DNA from: Pardosa pseudoannulata
Taxonomy: Eukaryota > Arthropoda > Arachnida > Araneae > Lycosidae
Assembly: GCA_032207245.1 (NCBI GenBank)
Contig: CM063503.1
Span: 104,692,842-104,756,841, forward strand
DNA: 64,000 nucleotides
Reading direction: 5' to 3'
In this document: in pieces, positions 34,646 to 48,975 of the stretch
Layout of the letters: every line of letters begins with the position of its first letter
How positions within the stretch are numbered: the stretch's first letter is position 1
Translations under genes and position numbers: made by a program
The notes under the pieces: model-generated
The model's database searches: none
What the model was told of the DNA's origin: nothing
Seen by the model: only the letters and a program-made list of their open reading frames with translations

Positions 34646-36784
34646 AAATTGTAATAGGTTGTACCCTTAAATCATTTTCTACATTAATAACTTCATAAAA
34701 TTCTGTAGAGGTTTTATAGCTGAAGTATGGTAAAATTTTATGGATTAAAATTATAACTACGAATTTATGGATTCTAATTGATACATAAGCAATTTCTAAA
34801 TATATACGAAGGGATCAGATTGAATGTTTATTTTTAAAAGATATTTGAAGTTATCTAAGAACTTTTTTTCCTAAATATATAACAAGCACGTTTTAAAATT
34901 ATGTTTATTTAGTTATTGAATGTATGGCGTAGATATTTTCATTAAAAATACACCTTAATATTTGATTAAAAAATTTAATAATTAAGATTTTGACTATAAT
35001 GACAAGTTGTTTTAAGGAAAATCTAATTAGATGCTCCAAAATATTTTAGATGATTGTATTAAGGAATTAAATATATTTTAAGAAAATTATTAAATAGATG
35101 CAAAATATAAAATACTTTCTTGAAATTTTCCTACTTATGCATAAATGCTTTTACCATTTTACTATTATTTTAAAATTGTGGATTTCAAATATATATAAAT
35201 TGTTATGAAATATAAAATTCATTATTTAGTTGAAATATATTGTCTGTTTACATTATAATAAAAAGAAATAAGGAAGATCCCAAAATTTTCTAAAATGTAT
35301 TACACTGTAAATGACTATAGCTAGTTAGTTCAACCTGCATCAGACAAATTATTAATACAAAATAAATAATTCAAATGTAATTATTGTCTTTCAATTACTA
35401 TAAATTTAATAACTGGTGTTTATTTCTTTTTTAACGTCATAGAAAATTATCTTTCTTATTCATTTCAGTGAAATTTTATGAGGTAATCCGCTTTCATTGT
35501 TTTTCCTCCTTGAAGACTTTATCAAATCAAAACTCGATATTTCTAGTTTTAATAAATGTCTAGAACATATACTCAAGTTTATTGGAATTTTGGTCGATAG
35601 AGAGGCATCTTCATTATCTTTATATATATTACTCAGTCAACGATATTTCCGTGTTTAAGTATTAATGTCGAAAGCAATTTTCATTGTCAAGAGAAAATTC
35701 AATTTATCTTAAGTTTAGAGCTTAAAACTCATGTTTCGAAATAACTGGGACTTTAATAAGATTTCAAGCTCAGTCAAAGATGTAAAGTTGGGAGGTAAAG
35801 TTTAAATTTAAGATTTCTTTCATTTAAACTTTTGATGACGAAATTCTTTCAAATCAAAATATTTATCTTGACACAGGAGTTTATTTTAATTGGAGAAGTT
35901 TAAGCGAATCTAAAATTTTCAAAAATTTCTACCAGCAAGCTATTGTTCTATCAAGTCTTATATAAATATAGCTATTTATTATTTTATTAAAAAAAAGTCT
36001 CTTGAAAATCAATGGAATTCATTAACTCTTATTAAATATATATTATTTGTAATAAATGCTTAAATGCTCATAGATGTAGTACAAATCACAGAAAATTAAG
36101 AAAAAGAAGTTGCGTTCCAAATAATCAAATAATACTCAGACTTTTGCTTATAACTTGTATTTTTCCAACTGGAAGAATTTAAGCTTTTTGTAACGTTTTC
36201 AAAACGGTAAAATGGTCATTTGTTACTGTTGAAACATTACAACTGTTTTCTCATTTTTAAAAGTTTGTCATTTCCATTAACTCAGAGGGTTCCATAAGCA
36301 TTATTTTTCCTTCAATTTGTACCAACATTCTGTTGATTACTGTTTGGAATGCTCGTGACGAAGCTCTGCATAGTTTTTAAATAGTTATTTTTTCATAAAA
36401 TTAAAGATGCTAATTGTGGTATTTTGTATTCAAATAATGAAATATTAAGGTTTTAAAATATTCTAGACAATGCAATTTTTATGTATGCATAAAAATTTTA
36501 ATGCAGCTTTCATTATATGCTTGCGTTTGTAAGCTATTATATAATGAGTAACAATTCCAAGGTAGTGGACTATATTTAAGACCGAAAAGCTTTAAATAAG
36601 GCTTGATGAATTGTTTGTTTAATAACTGTAAAATTATGGTATAAGAGATTTGAAAATATCAGAAACTAAATACATATCGAATTTTCTTAAAATTTATTAG
36701 AAAGGATAGAAATAAGTATTAGTTGACTTCACTAAAATATTGCAAATTAAACTAATATGAAAAATATATCAATCGTAAATTCAT
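34646..36784. other. AT-rich intergenic sequence, no gene seen
   Basis: Very AT-rich; no open frame, repeat or RNA recognised. Confidence 0.5.
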
Positions 36785-38270
36785 AAATGTAGACATATAT
36801 ACATCATGTGTGTATTAAACAAAAAATACGATAATTTTCAAAGTACAGTGTCTTTAAAGCTAATCAAGTCATTTAAACGAAAAATTATAAACTCTGCGAA
36901 CAACTCGTTTAAATGAATAAATAATTAATACATAATATCGGAGACGTGGAAGCTCGGTCGGCAAAGGCAATGCTGGCTTTTAACTTGAGGATTTTGGGTT
37001 CGGAGCCGAGCCGGCCTGAGATCCACCATGTTCGTTAACTCTTTAAAGGACAGTAGTTTCGCAGCGAAACCAGCTGTTAGAATTATTTTTCCTCTTCTGT
37101 TTAAAGATATATGAATGACTTTTTAGATCTTCTACGTTTTTGACACTTATCAAACTATCTTTATGTCATTTAAACGAAAAATTATCAGTTGAACAACTCT
37201 ATTAAATGTATAATTAATACATAATATCACTACTTCAAATATACACTTTTAAACTTGTTTTGCTTGAAACCGAGAGATACATTTTTAATCTTTAAAATCC
37301 CAGTAGTTTACATGAAAGCAACACTTATAATTATTTTTATTATTGTTTAAGATAATATAATGACTTTTTAGATTTTCTATTTTTGACACTTAACAAACAG
37401 TTTTAGAAATGATCTAAAGATTTCATAACAATTTTAAAGTAAATATTAATAATAAAACATGACTATGTCCAAGGCAATTTTTTAACTTGTTTTTCACATA
37501 TAAGGTTTCGTTAAATCTTTAAAACGTACGCATTGAAAATGTTAGAATTATTTTCCTCTTGTTTAAATATATGAATATTTTATTTTCTACGTTTTTACAC
37601 TTATAACAGTGTTTTAAAGCTAAAAAGTCATTTAAACGAAAAATTATAACACACTCGTTTAAATGATATAATAAATATACATAAAATACTAATTGTAAAA
37701 ATGCTTTTTATAAACTTAGGATTTTTCGGATAGTAATACATTTCGAAACTCTTTAAAACAGTATTTAAAAAACTGTTAGAATTATTTTTCCCTTCTGTTT
37801 TAAAAGATATATAATGACTTTTTAGATTTTCTACGTTTTACACTTATCAAACTATCTATAGATGTTTTTAGATGTCAGTTGCCAACTATCTATAGATGTT
37901 AGCAAATTCTAATTTATATTCACTTCAAATATACACTTTTAAACTTGTTTGCTTGAAAACAATAGGAATTCATTTTAATGTGTTTAATAATCCCAAAAAT
38001 AAAAGTACTTTACATAAACAACACTATAAATGTTTATATAATTATTGAATAATTTAAATAATTATTCATTATTTTTAATATAATTTAATTTTATAAGTAT
38101 TATTTTAAGCCATACAGGGAGAGGTTTTAGAGTCAAACTACTGCTCACATCTACAACTACTTATATACTTGTTTTCAATAATTTATACGAAGAAAAGGTT
38201 ATAGGTAATATATAAACTTCCCATTAATGTCCAAGAATTAATATGAACTTAAAATAAAATTCAAGTAAAA
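36785..38270. repeat. Scrambled, deletion-ridden repeats related to the 13123-13683 element
   Basis: The left part of the 13123-13683 element reappears at 37035-37160, including TTAACTCTTTAAAGGAC and the hairpin GTTTCGCAGCGAAAC. It recurs in shrunken form at about 37500-37620. An almost full-length but deletion-rich version runs about 37735-38260. Flanking sequence is repeated too: GTCATTTAAACGAAAAATTA begins at 36868 and closely similar matches start at 37165 and 37627. The copies differ mainly by missing bases. This could be nested insertion and decay, or an unpolished, duplicated stretch of assembly. Confidence 0.7.
36940..37012 (+). pseudogene. tRNA-Lys(UUU)-like sequence
   Basis: GAAGCTCGGTCGGCAAAGGC resembles the D-arm and box A, GCTGGCTTTTAACTTGAGG an anticodon arm with UUU, and TTTGGGTTCGGAGCC a T-arm and box B. 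Spacing fits a tRNA-Lys. Pairing is imperfect, so a pseudogene or SINE head is more likely than an active gene. It sits beside the TTAA at 37035 that starts the repeat copy. Confidence 0.55.
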
Positions 38271-40829
38271 TATGTTCGTGATCACAGTTCAAAATTAAGA
38301 AGACCCACTTGAGCTAAAGTCGTACTTTCCCCCTTGCGGTGCTCATTGAAACGAAAGACGCACCTTTTTGCCTCAATACGAGTATCGTATGGTTTAACCG
38401 TGCTTGGTTTGACTGAATGGCATCAGAAACCACAATCCGTAATACCATTAGTAATAGGAACTTAAATTTCTTAAAACTATTATTATATTATTCGGATATG
38501 ATAGTTATTCTACGGTGTTACAATAAAATTACAAAAAGGTTTAATAAAATATATTAAAACTATTAGAACTAACCACATTATTAAACCCATTATGTCTAAA
38601 TTACAGATATATACCATATATCTGATTTCAGTTCTAAATATCATTACTTTATCACTGGCTCGAAAGCTTTTTATGGATTCTTCGAAATCTAAGAGCTTTC
38701 GATTCTACCCTTTTTTTAAACATCTTTTTTGTTTAGTTCTGAGAGTCTAGAATAACTAAAATGAAAATACTTTTCTTGTTTACAATAAGCATAATTTAAT
38801 GCACCTCATTTATGTAACAATTAGATGATTTTTTACTAGAAAATTTTTAAATTTAAAATGCTTTTATCTATGTAATTTTAATCCGAATTTTTCTCCAAAT
38901 ATACTCTTTGACACCGGTAACTATAGTTAAATGCACTTACTGTTCAAGGTTTCCGATCGACTTTTCGGCAATTTGCAATTTATACGAAGAAAAGTTATGT
39001 TGTAGCAGTATACCTTGCTCAAAAGGTGAATTCGCAAACATTGCAGAATAACTTAAAAATAGAAGTTTATTCAGATCGAATATTATATTAAAGTAAAACA
39101 ACATTATCATTACTAATATCTTCCCAAGGTCTTACTGTTGAACAAGACAGCAAACTAACGATCAAATGACAGAACCAACTGAACTTACAGTTGCACGTGC
39201 TTTTTACACAGCTCACGTACGATTATCGGTAGGCGTGATACAGAACTCATATCACTGCCATCGAATGCATTCCTAATTAATATTGTCAGTGTTTACAAGA
39301 AATTTTGTGTTCCTTAATTAAATTGTATCAAATTTACCACATTTTAAATATTTAGAGCCGGTCTCACCAAACTCGTTTAACGACTAACCAAGAATAACCG
39401 ATGGCACCAACCCATGATGAGACGCAATTCTCCGTTTAAACAGAGATTAATAGCAGTTAGGTGTTAAACGACTTTTCTGAGATCTGCCCTTAGGACTAAA
39501 ACTTTTTTGTTACATTATAACATAACTTAAAATGAAGACACATACTTTTGGCGCCTTGTTATATAATAATGTAGTCTAATGAACTCTGTTTTATATCCGT
39601 AAAATGTTAAATTTAACATGTTTTGACCACTACTTTAAAAGCCCGAATATTTTTCCTTGCTTTTTTAACATGGCTACTGATGGCTGCTGATGACTACACC
39701 AGATGCCTTTCACTCTCCATCTATTCGTTCATTTAAGTTTTAAGTTTAATTCGTTCATTCAAGATTGAATTACAATATAACTGGAAAACAACTGGTAATT
39801 GTAGATTATCTTCAATACCCTGTAAAAACAATGCCACGACAATTCTTTTACATTTTCTCAAAAACAAAAAGTACATGAATGTTCGTAATATTTTTTCAGC
39901 AAATAAAACACAGTCTGACCTGAAGGGAAATGTGTAAAACTTTGGGTGCGTTCTTGATAAAAAGTTCTTGCAGTGTTGTTTAATTAAACACTGATTATAA
40001 TTGCAGTAGTAACACTTTGAAGGGTAGGGTCCACAAGTATTCGCTCAGATAATCCCATGATCTAGAATTATGAAATAAAAGGTACTGGTACAAGAAAATG
40101 TAACAAAATTAAAGCATACAATGACACTTAATAATGTTAAAAATAACTAACAAACTTACGATTAAAACTACCACAGCATTCTAATTTTATCGCAATGTCA
40201 TTCATATAAACAACTGTAACTCTGGTAAAGCTACTGAAATTTCCCACACTAGAATATTTTGTACATTGCCATTGCCTAACTTTTCGAGAATAGGTTTTCT
40301 GCACATTAAAGGTTACCTGTTTGAAATAGTCTCTTTGAAGTTACATTAAAACAAGGGATCAACTTTCACACTTTAATATTTAACACAGTTTTGAGAGACC
40401 AATTCTGCAATGGTCATTACATTTCAAGAGTCAATCGATGGTACTTGAGGGAGAAAAAAATACTTAACATGTTACCATATATAATTATTTTTAAATTAAA
40501 AAGCCCCAATTAGTAATTTATGTTTGTGTACTTCATGCTATTGAATATTATGAAATATTTTTAAAAAGAAATTGTAAAATATATTTGTACATTTATTGTT
40601 TACAAACATGAATTTCAGGTTTCGATAAATTGCTTTTGCGTAATTTCTTTACATATAGTTCTAATTAAGATAGAAATAAAATTAAAAACTCTTAAAAACT
40701 GGAAAAGTTGAATGCTAATTATGAACTAAAATTTTAAACATTCAAAAGTTATCACGTTGACGATACTTTAGTGTATGGTAATACCTCAATAATCAACTAC
40801 AATTATTGATTATTTTATACAAATACATT
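38271..40829. other. Intergenic sequence
   Basis: No gene is recognised. About 38290-38450 and 39110-39480 are GC-richer. GAGCCGGTCTCACCAAACTC at 39354-39373 looks like a transposon end of PIF/Harbinger style, but no matching second end was found. Confidence 0.35.
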
Positions 40830-41260
40830 AAAGTTTCGAAATTGCAAAATTTATATGAAAAAATTTTAAGTAAATGGGATACATTAATGTTACAATGATA
40901 ATTTATTTAGAGATTTTAAAAGCATAAAGCTTTATAAAGCAAACAGTTCTAATTATTCTTTTTAACATACATGCATTTCAAACCATTTTATCCTCTGAAA
41001 TAATTTTCGGTAGTAAAATCGTTTTGTTATGTTGTGAAATGTAAATTTGAAATTGCTAAATTTAAATGAAAGAACTTAGAAAAATTATATATGATGACGT
41101 GAATTTTACAATGATCATTTATTTAGAGACTTAAAAGCATAAATTTTTATAAAGCAAACAGTTCTAATTATTCTTTTTAAATTAAAGGGCATTTCAAAAG
41201 ATTTTAACCCTCTAGAATAACTTTGGTATTAAAATGGTTTTGTAATGTTTGTATGCATCC
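40830..41260. repeat. Diverged tandem duplication, period about 215 bp
   Basis: TATAAAGCAAACAGTTCTAA occurs at 40933 and again at 41148. Flanking blocks match in order in both units (ATTTAGAGA, AAAAGCATAAA, GCATTTCAAA, and a TTTTGT block). The units differ by substitutions and small indels, so the duplication is old. No coding content. Confidence 0.8.
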
Positions 41261-44200
41261 AAATTTCATACAGAATACCGAATTTCAATATTTATGAAAA
41301 GTGGTCTTTCCGAAACTCTTCATTTTACTCGATAAAAATACTTTTTGAAAAACATAAATAAATCTGGCTCCAAATGCTCCATACTTAAAACATCTTAGTC
41401 TCTCGTCATTAAAGTGAGAACAAAAGATCCAAATCATTGTTAAGAGGGTTAATGTCTTAAACATCTGGAACGTTAAAGGAGAAGAGCATAATGCTGTAAA
41501 ATTCATCATTCTAGGGTGATGATAATCTGTATGTTTGGGGCTATATAAAATGTTATCCTAATTAAATGGAAGTGAAAGGTAGATGGGGTTTAAAATATCG
41601 TTCATACATTCTATCACTCTTGAGAAAATAAATACGATAGTTAAACAGCTATTCGTTTATTATTTCTTGAAAAAAAAACCTCTCAGTGCAACTAACGTTG
41701 GAATTTATTGTAGTTATTATGCGGAGAATATTAATTATATAATAACAAAATAACATATCACGCCCATAACAACTGTATTAAGTCATTTTCTACTAAATAT
41801 TTCTTAAACTAAAATTAGTTGATTCGTTGTGAGAGTTACAATGAATGTTTTGCTACCAGGGAAATAATAGCACAAATAACATGACTCACACACTAGTACA
41901 GTAAAAAAACATTACACATGCATTGAACTGGCTGAAAAATCGTAATAACAACTACAACAATTATAAAACTTCTCTTCTAAATGTAGCATTTTGAAGCAAG
42001 TTAACATAGGAGTAAAAACAAAAACAGCAACTTATTATGTAACTATATACAAATGTTTTACATTGCAATATGACATCAAAATTGGTTACAAGAATAATAA
42101 TTTTACATCTTTAAAATTATATCCTATAATGTCCAGTAATCAACATTCAGCTATATCATTTTTAAGTGCGTACAAATTTTAAAAATAAGTGACATTGAAG
42201 AATAAAGTAAAGAACCTTATAAGCAATGGTACGAGGATGTACTTGCTATTTTATGCATGTTATTTCTTGATGGAAGGTTGTAAGATGGTTGAATAGGTAC
42301 AGGGGCTCTTTTCGGTTCCAGAATCCTCCTGGTAACGTGTCGGTACGTCCACTTCGTTAAGAATTGAGTTTAAGCTTTTAATACCTGTATAATTAGTCCT
42401 CATAAAGTAAAATACTGACCACAGCAATCTGAAATAACCAAAACTCGTGACTTTTTAAGCCGATTAGATCTTGGATCAATGCTAGTAATAGATAACCAAG
42501 AAAAGTTGATTCTAAACACAGAGAGACGCCCATTTTAATATCAATTCGTAATAAAGCTTGCTTTATGGAATTCAGATGTAAGGTGTATAGAACATAAATA
42601 TTCATAATGTAGATTTAAAACTATAATGTATGGGTATATTATGATGCATGGATATAAACTCATATTTACATAACGTCGGTGAAAAATAACATGGTTCATT
42701 TTATTAGTTTTTATACAACAAATTTCAGTAAATGGAACATTGAATTATTAATATGATTCATTTACTTGAAATGTTTTTATCAACTCTTTTGTAATATTTT
42801 TTAAATTTAGCTTTTATTCAACTATATATATTGAATTTTCACCGTACTACAGATCTCTTTTTTGTTTTTATTAAGCTAAAAATTACTTTGGTTTTCAATT
42901 TTTTAAGAGCCATATATGATAAAATCGTAAGTATTACTGACTAGTTTTTAATGCATAAGTCTACAGTTTGTTTTGCTGTAGAGATTTATCATCACTGGTT
43001 TGTGCTGTTGGGCATAATATACCTCAAAATGATGAGGCGAGGAATTTCAAAACATTTTGAATAAATTCTTGAGTATATAACTAACTAGAATAACGTGTTT
43101 TTGAAAACCAAAACAAATGTACTGCTTATCATCAAATATATTTCTCTGTATTTTCTGCCCGAATTATTTCCGGATAAATCTCCTGTAGCTGTCCGGATAG
43201 CAGTATTTCTAAGAAATAATATTTTCAAATAACTGTAACATTTTGAAGTATTTTTTGAAGGTTTTCTAGTTGTTAAGATTTTGTAGCAAGTACGATGTTA
43301 ATTTTTAAGATTTCCCATCGGTATAACTTAAGTTATTTTCGCTTTCAAGAATATACTAATAATTTTCAGTGACTTCAGTATTTGAGAATTTGTCACAATT
43401 TAACTCATACTTTAATATTTATCCTGCATAAAAACAGTTAAGATGATAGACGAAAATTTAGTGTTCACTAGACGCATGTTACAATTACTAATAAGAAAAA
43501 TTTTTACTTGGTCAAAAATTGAGTACATAATAATAGTAAAGTAAGTTACTTTTCACGAAAACATAATTCAAAATTTTAACTTTCTTCTTACTTATATAGT
43601 AATATAACGGCTGCACATGTAAGTAACATGAAATGTGCAGCAATAAACAAACAATAATAGACAAGTTTAGAAAAATACAAGGTTATGAGCATTAGCGTGT
43701 TGAGCTTCTCTAATATTTATTACTACATGTATTTTCATTTTCATTTTATGCTTTTTTAAACCACAAGTAAACTGTAATATCAACAATTTCCTAAAATTAT
43801 CTGTAAAAAATTAAAAATGAAGTTGAAGCCAGAAAAAAACACAGGCATCCTAGTGACAAATATATTTTAGCAGACTTGAATTACCCAAGCGGAGAGCCTC
43901 TATTGTGGCATTATTAACATATTTAAAACTGTACCAGTTATAAGTGACAAGCCAATTATTCTCAATATAAAGAGACCAAAGGTTTATATCCTCTCAGACC
44001 CAAACTTATGCATCTTTGCATCATCAAACATATCATGTATACTCTAGATATATTGGAGTAAAAAATATTCATCATGCATGTATTATTAGATTAGGATCTT
44101 CTTATAAGAAGAATAAAGCTGATTAATTCATTTTCTGAAGATATGTGTTATTTCATGTAACTTAAGAAGACTTTAGAAACAACAGTTATCACATATATTG

Positions 44201-45471
44201 GCTTATGCTGAAATAAAATAGGAAGACCAAAGTTTTTTATTGGTAGAGAAATCAAAAGAAAAATTAATAAAACCTTTTTACCGAATTTAAATTACAAAAA
44301 TAACAACGTAGAATGATTAAAAATTTAAATTCTTATTTTACTATAGGAAGTAAAAGATTCATAAGAATTTAAGTTGTACAATTCTACACTATGAGATTCA
44401 AACAATGGAAAATTAAGCCTAAGTGATAAAAACTAATCTTAGGTCTATATTTTATCATATATTGATTAAAAGATCCTGAAATAGAATTCATTAGATTCAA
44501 TTAAATCATTTTTTAAAATATACAGTCCAATGATATATAAAATAACATATTACGAGCAACTGAGTTTTCTGATTCTTGTAAAGTACAAGAACAGTACTTA
44601 TTGAAGCGTGAACCACTTATAACATCACATAAAAATATTTTATGTAAAAATTCCATACAGTTCTTTATGTCTTACAATTTAATTTTAAAACTTCCGCATA
44701 TTTAAGTAAATTGGATATGATAAACTTAAAAATATTTAGAAAGTTATTTAGATAAGATTTTGAGAATTATTACTTATAGAAGCATCTAATAAATAGCTGT
44801 CACTGCTGTAAAATGTTTGAAATTCTTCCACGAAAAGAAACAATATCTGAAAAATATTTTTCATGGAACTCCAATGAGATTAGAAAGTTACAAATGAATC
44901 TTAGCAGAAAAGTAATTTCCCCCTTCTTTCATAAATTAAAAAAAATCGTAACCTCTACTTCAGAAAACTGAAAAGTATTTATTTTGCACAGAAAGTGCTT
45001 TAAAATGAAACTTAAATATTTTTGAAGATTTCTCTTTTGAATAAATATTTCTTTATAAGAAAATATTTCATTACAAAATTCCTTGCTCAGGTGTATTAAA
45101 AGTTTGAACTCAAAATATCATCTTATGTAGAATTTCAAGAACTTCAGGGAAGATATTAAAACAAAAACTATATGTGAATAAAATACACACTATGCATAAA
45201 ATTATATTAAGGTTAAAGAAAGAAAAATTTGTAAAAAAGTTCTAAAGGAACTCTTGAAAATTCTTAGACCAAGTTATCAAGTAGTTCTTTATTTAGATTA
45301 GTTGCGGGAAAAAGTATCGTAGTATTGTCTGAACTCAGAATTATTTACATACCCCATAAGAGAATTTTAGCTGAAATTTTTAGTCTTTACATGGAAAGTT
45401 CAAGTCTTATTTCAGCACCATACTAAGTTGTCGATGACTCTTTAACATTCTGAATACATATATAAAAAATA

Positions 45472-45473
<2 letters not shown>
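41261..45473. other. AT-rich intergenic sequence, no gene seen
   Basis: Open frames at 41285-41509 (minus), 41991-42182 (plus) and 42393-42605 (minus) show no domain. A short GC-richer patch at about 42300-42360 was not identified. Confidence 0.45.

Positions 45474-45529
<56 letters not shown>
45474..45529. repeat. (TA)n-(TG)n microsatellite
   Basis: TA run passing into a TG run. Confidence 0.95.
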
Positions 45530-45903
45530 TGTACACAAAAAGTAATGAGTAAAATATCGTCAAAAGAATATAAAAATATCAATATACTGTATTAAAATTC
45601 AGCAACAAGTACCTTATTTAAACAGTGCATTAAATTCGATTAGACTTCTGCTATGGTCCCCTAGAGATGTCTTTTGGGGGCTGCATTAACTCAGGAAAAA
45701 AGTGAGTATGTTGGAGCTAGATGAGGACTATAGAGGAGCTGGAGAAGCTTTGCGATGCCATTCAAAGTCAGGAATTTGTTGAGGACGAAGAAAGTGGGAT
45801 AAGGTGCATTGAAATTTCTAATCAACACAGGATAACCGAACCGTAAAATGGTGAAGGATTTTATAACCCACTAACTTTGCAGTCATCATACATCGTCCTG
45901 CAT

Positions 45904-46250
45904 GATACATCATTTCATGGACCTCATGGTATTAATCATTCTATAAAGCAATTTCTAGACCAGCATGTCAATGTTAAACCTGTTATCAACCGATATTTTC
46001 AAATCCTATGACCTTCTCCTCAGCCGGATATCATCCCATGTGACCTTTGATTGTGGGGTTTCCAGAAGGACAATATATACCCTCAAAGGTCCTATTCTGT
46101 GCCAAATCTGAAGGTCAAATTCCGGTACCATGTAATGATATTCTGGTAGGCTGATTTTCACCAGTTATAGAAGAAATAGTTCTGCTATTCGAGCAAGTTA
46201 TTGAATATAAAGGGGAATATATTACCCATTTTAAAGCTACTTTTTATATT
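45904..46250 (+). pseudogene. IS630/Tc1-mariner-type transposase pseudogene
   Basis: The frame from 45904 reads INHSIKQFLDQHVNVKPVIN, then RYF, a stop, and PSPQPDIIPCDL-stop-LWGFQKDNIY (46006-46077). The block around PD..PCD..LWG..KD.+Y is the region near the last catalytic acid of IS630-type transposases widespread in arthropods. The first conserved Asp region may correspond to about 45900-45925 but is poorly preserved. Stops occur in frame. Upstream sequence (45650-45900) may belong to the same element but could not be read. Terminal inverted repeats were not identified. These enzymes cut and paste at TA dinucleotides, and (TA)n arrays flank both sides. Confidence 0.7.
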
Positions 46251-46307
46251 GTTTAAAATTTAGAAAGACTATTAAATGTATTTCTAGATGTTGTAGGGCC
46301 ATTTATA

Positions 46308-46340
46308 GTCTCATCTTACGCTCATCTTAAGCTCATCTTT
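46308..46340. repeat. Short tandem repeat (CTCATCTTA-type)
   Basis: Three successive CTCATCTT units of about 11 bp lie directly before a TA array. Confidence 0.7.

Positions 46341-46342
<2 letters not shown>

Positions 46343-46403
<61 letters not shown>
46343..46403. repeat. (AT)n microsatellite
   Basis: AT run of about 61 bp. Confidence 0.95.
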
Positions 46404-46405
<2 letters not shown>

Positions 46406-46521
46406 TGTTATTATTCAAAAGACTTACATCTCGTAATAATCTGTAAATGTATATCATATTTTTCAAAGATATAGTGCATATATACTAGTATTTTTCTCTA
46501 CTTACTTGAGACAATCCTTTA

Positions 46522-47750
<1,229 letters not shown>

Positions 47751-48975
47751 TTAGTTTTCAACCTTTAGAGTGTTACGGCCTTTTTTAACACAATTAATCC
47801 ATTTCAATTGAGATCTGCAGCAAATTCTAGATCCAATGGGTTTTGATAGAAAATAAAAAATCATACAATGATTTTCTTGCATTTTGGTAAGATGGTCCAG
47901 CCCATTTGAGTTTCTGTAATTTGACAAATTTGACTTCATGAGGTTATCTAAGATTTTTGTAAAGATTTAAGCTAGATCTGTTTCCACATGAACTGTTTCT
48001 GGATTACGTCGAATATACAGTAAAACTCTTACCCTAAAAAATCCCAGAGCTTTCTCATCACGTAATGTCAATGTCTATGTATCTAATGCCTAAATCAGAT
48101 AATTTAATGATACATTTGTATGTAAGCAGTGTAATGAGTAGTTTGAAAAAGTACATATTCTTTTAAAGTATTCTTCAAGGGATAAAAACATTCTTTCATA
48201 GCAGAGACACTCTTACATATTACTAAATTTAAATCTTTTTTATTGTTCAGTTTCACACCCAGATAAATAAAAATGTGGACTTTTAGGAAATTTACAGTTG
48301 CTAATTTCGATGTGACTAAGCATACTCAGGCAGTAACGGGGAAATATTTTGTTTTGTTTTCACTTGCTATGAATGCATGTTTAAAAGCTGATACATTTCG
48401 GGCAATAATACAAATATCATACGCATGAGCCAATTTTGAGTTGACTTCGTAAAAGTGTTTCTTCTATTAGTCTTTGTGCCTCTGACAATTTTTCTAAAGC
48501 AATATTAAACAAGATGTCTTCTAATTAATCCATCTGTCACATTTTCTTCATGAACTATAGCTGTTCTATATTGGCATAGTGTAAATGAGATAGTATTTTG
48601 GTTTCACTAAGAATCAAGTCCACAAGTGCAAACATAATTTGAGGAATATTGATTTCAACCATGACTGCAATGAGCAATTCTCTGATAATTCAAGAATATT
48701 CAGTTCCTAAATCAATGTAGGGTATGCATGCATGAATTCTAAATTTTTCAAGAATTTAATTTAGAATAAAAATTTTCTCATTGGCAGATCTCCTCCTGAA
48801 TCCATAATGGTAGTCACTGAAGTTTACCGAAGAGAATAGTAGACAGAATTTTATAGAATGTGCAAAAAAGACTGATCCTCTGATTCAGTCTCATTGGGTA
48901 CAAATTTTAATAACCTCTTACGACATGCATAAGTTTAATAGGGGCTATATTTTTGTATCCAGTCATACTTGATTT
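47751..48975 (-). pseudogene. Non-LTR retrotransposon (LINE) reverse transcriptase pseudogene
   Basis: Read from about 48975 down, interrupted frames give reverse transcriptase blocks in the right order. YHYGFRRRSANE (48781-48823) is the GFR motif. YIDLGTEYS (48690-48725) stands for the first catalytic Asp block. DILFNIALEK (48490-48520) follows. LAHAYDICIIAR (48399-48433) stands where LAYADD is expected, so the catalytic pair is damaged. Then come a YLGVKLNNKKDL block (about 48255-48290), LRDEKALGFF (48035-48066) and a C-terminal KLKWAGPSYQNARK (47877-47915) matching the usual WxGHVARM region. The last stop is at 47751. Many stops and frameshifts show long inactivity. The clade is not assigned, and no endonuclease domain was seen. 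Confidence 0.8.

Noticed and set aside
39354..39373. PIF/Harbinger-type transposon end (GAGCCGGTCTCACCAAACTC)
   Set aside because: No matching inverted end or transposase fragment was found nearby.
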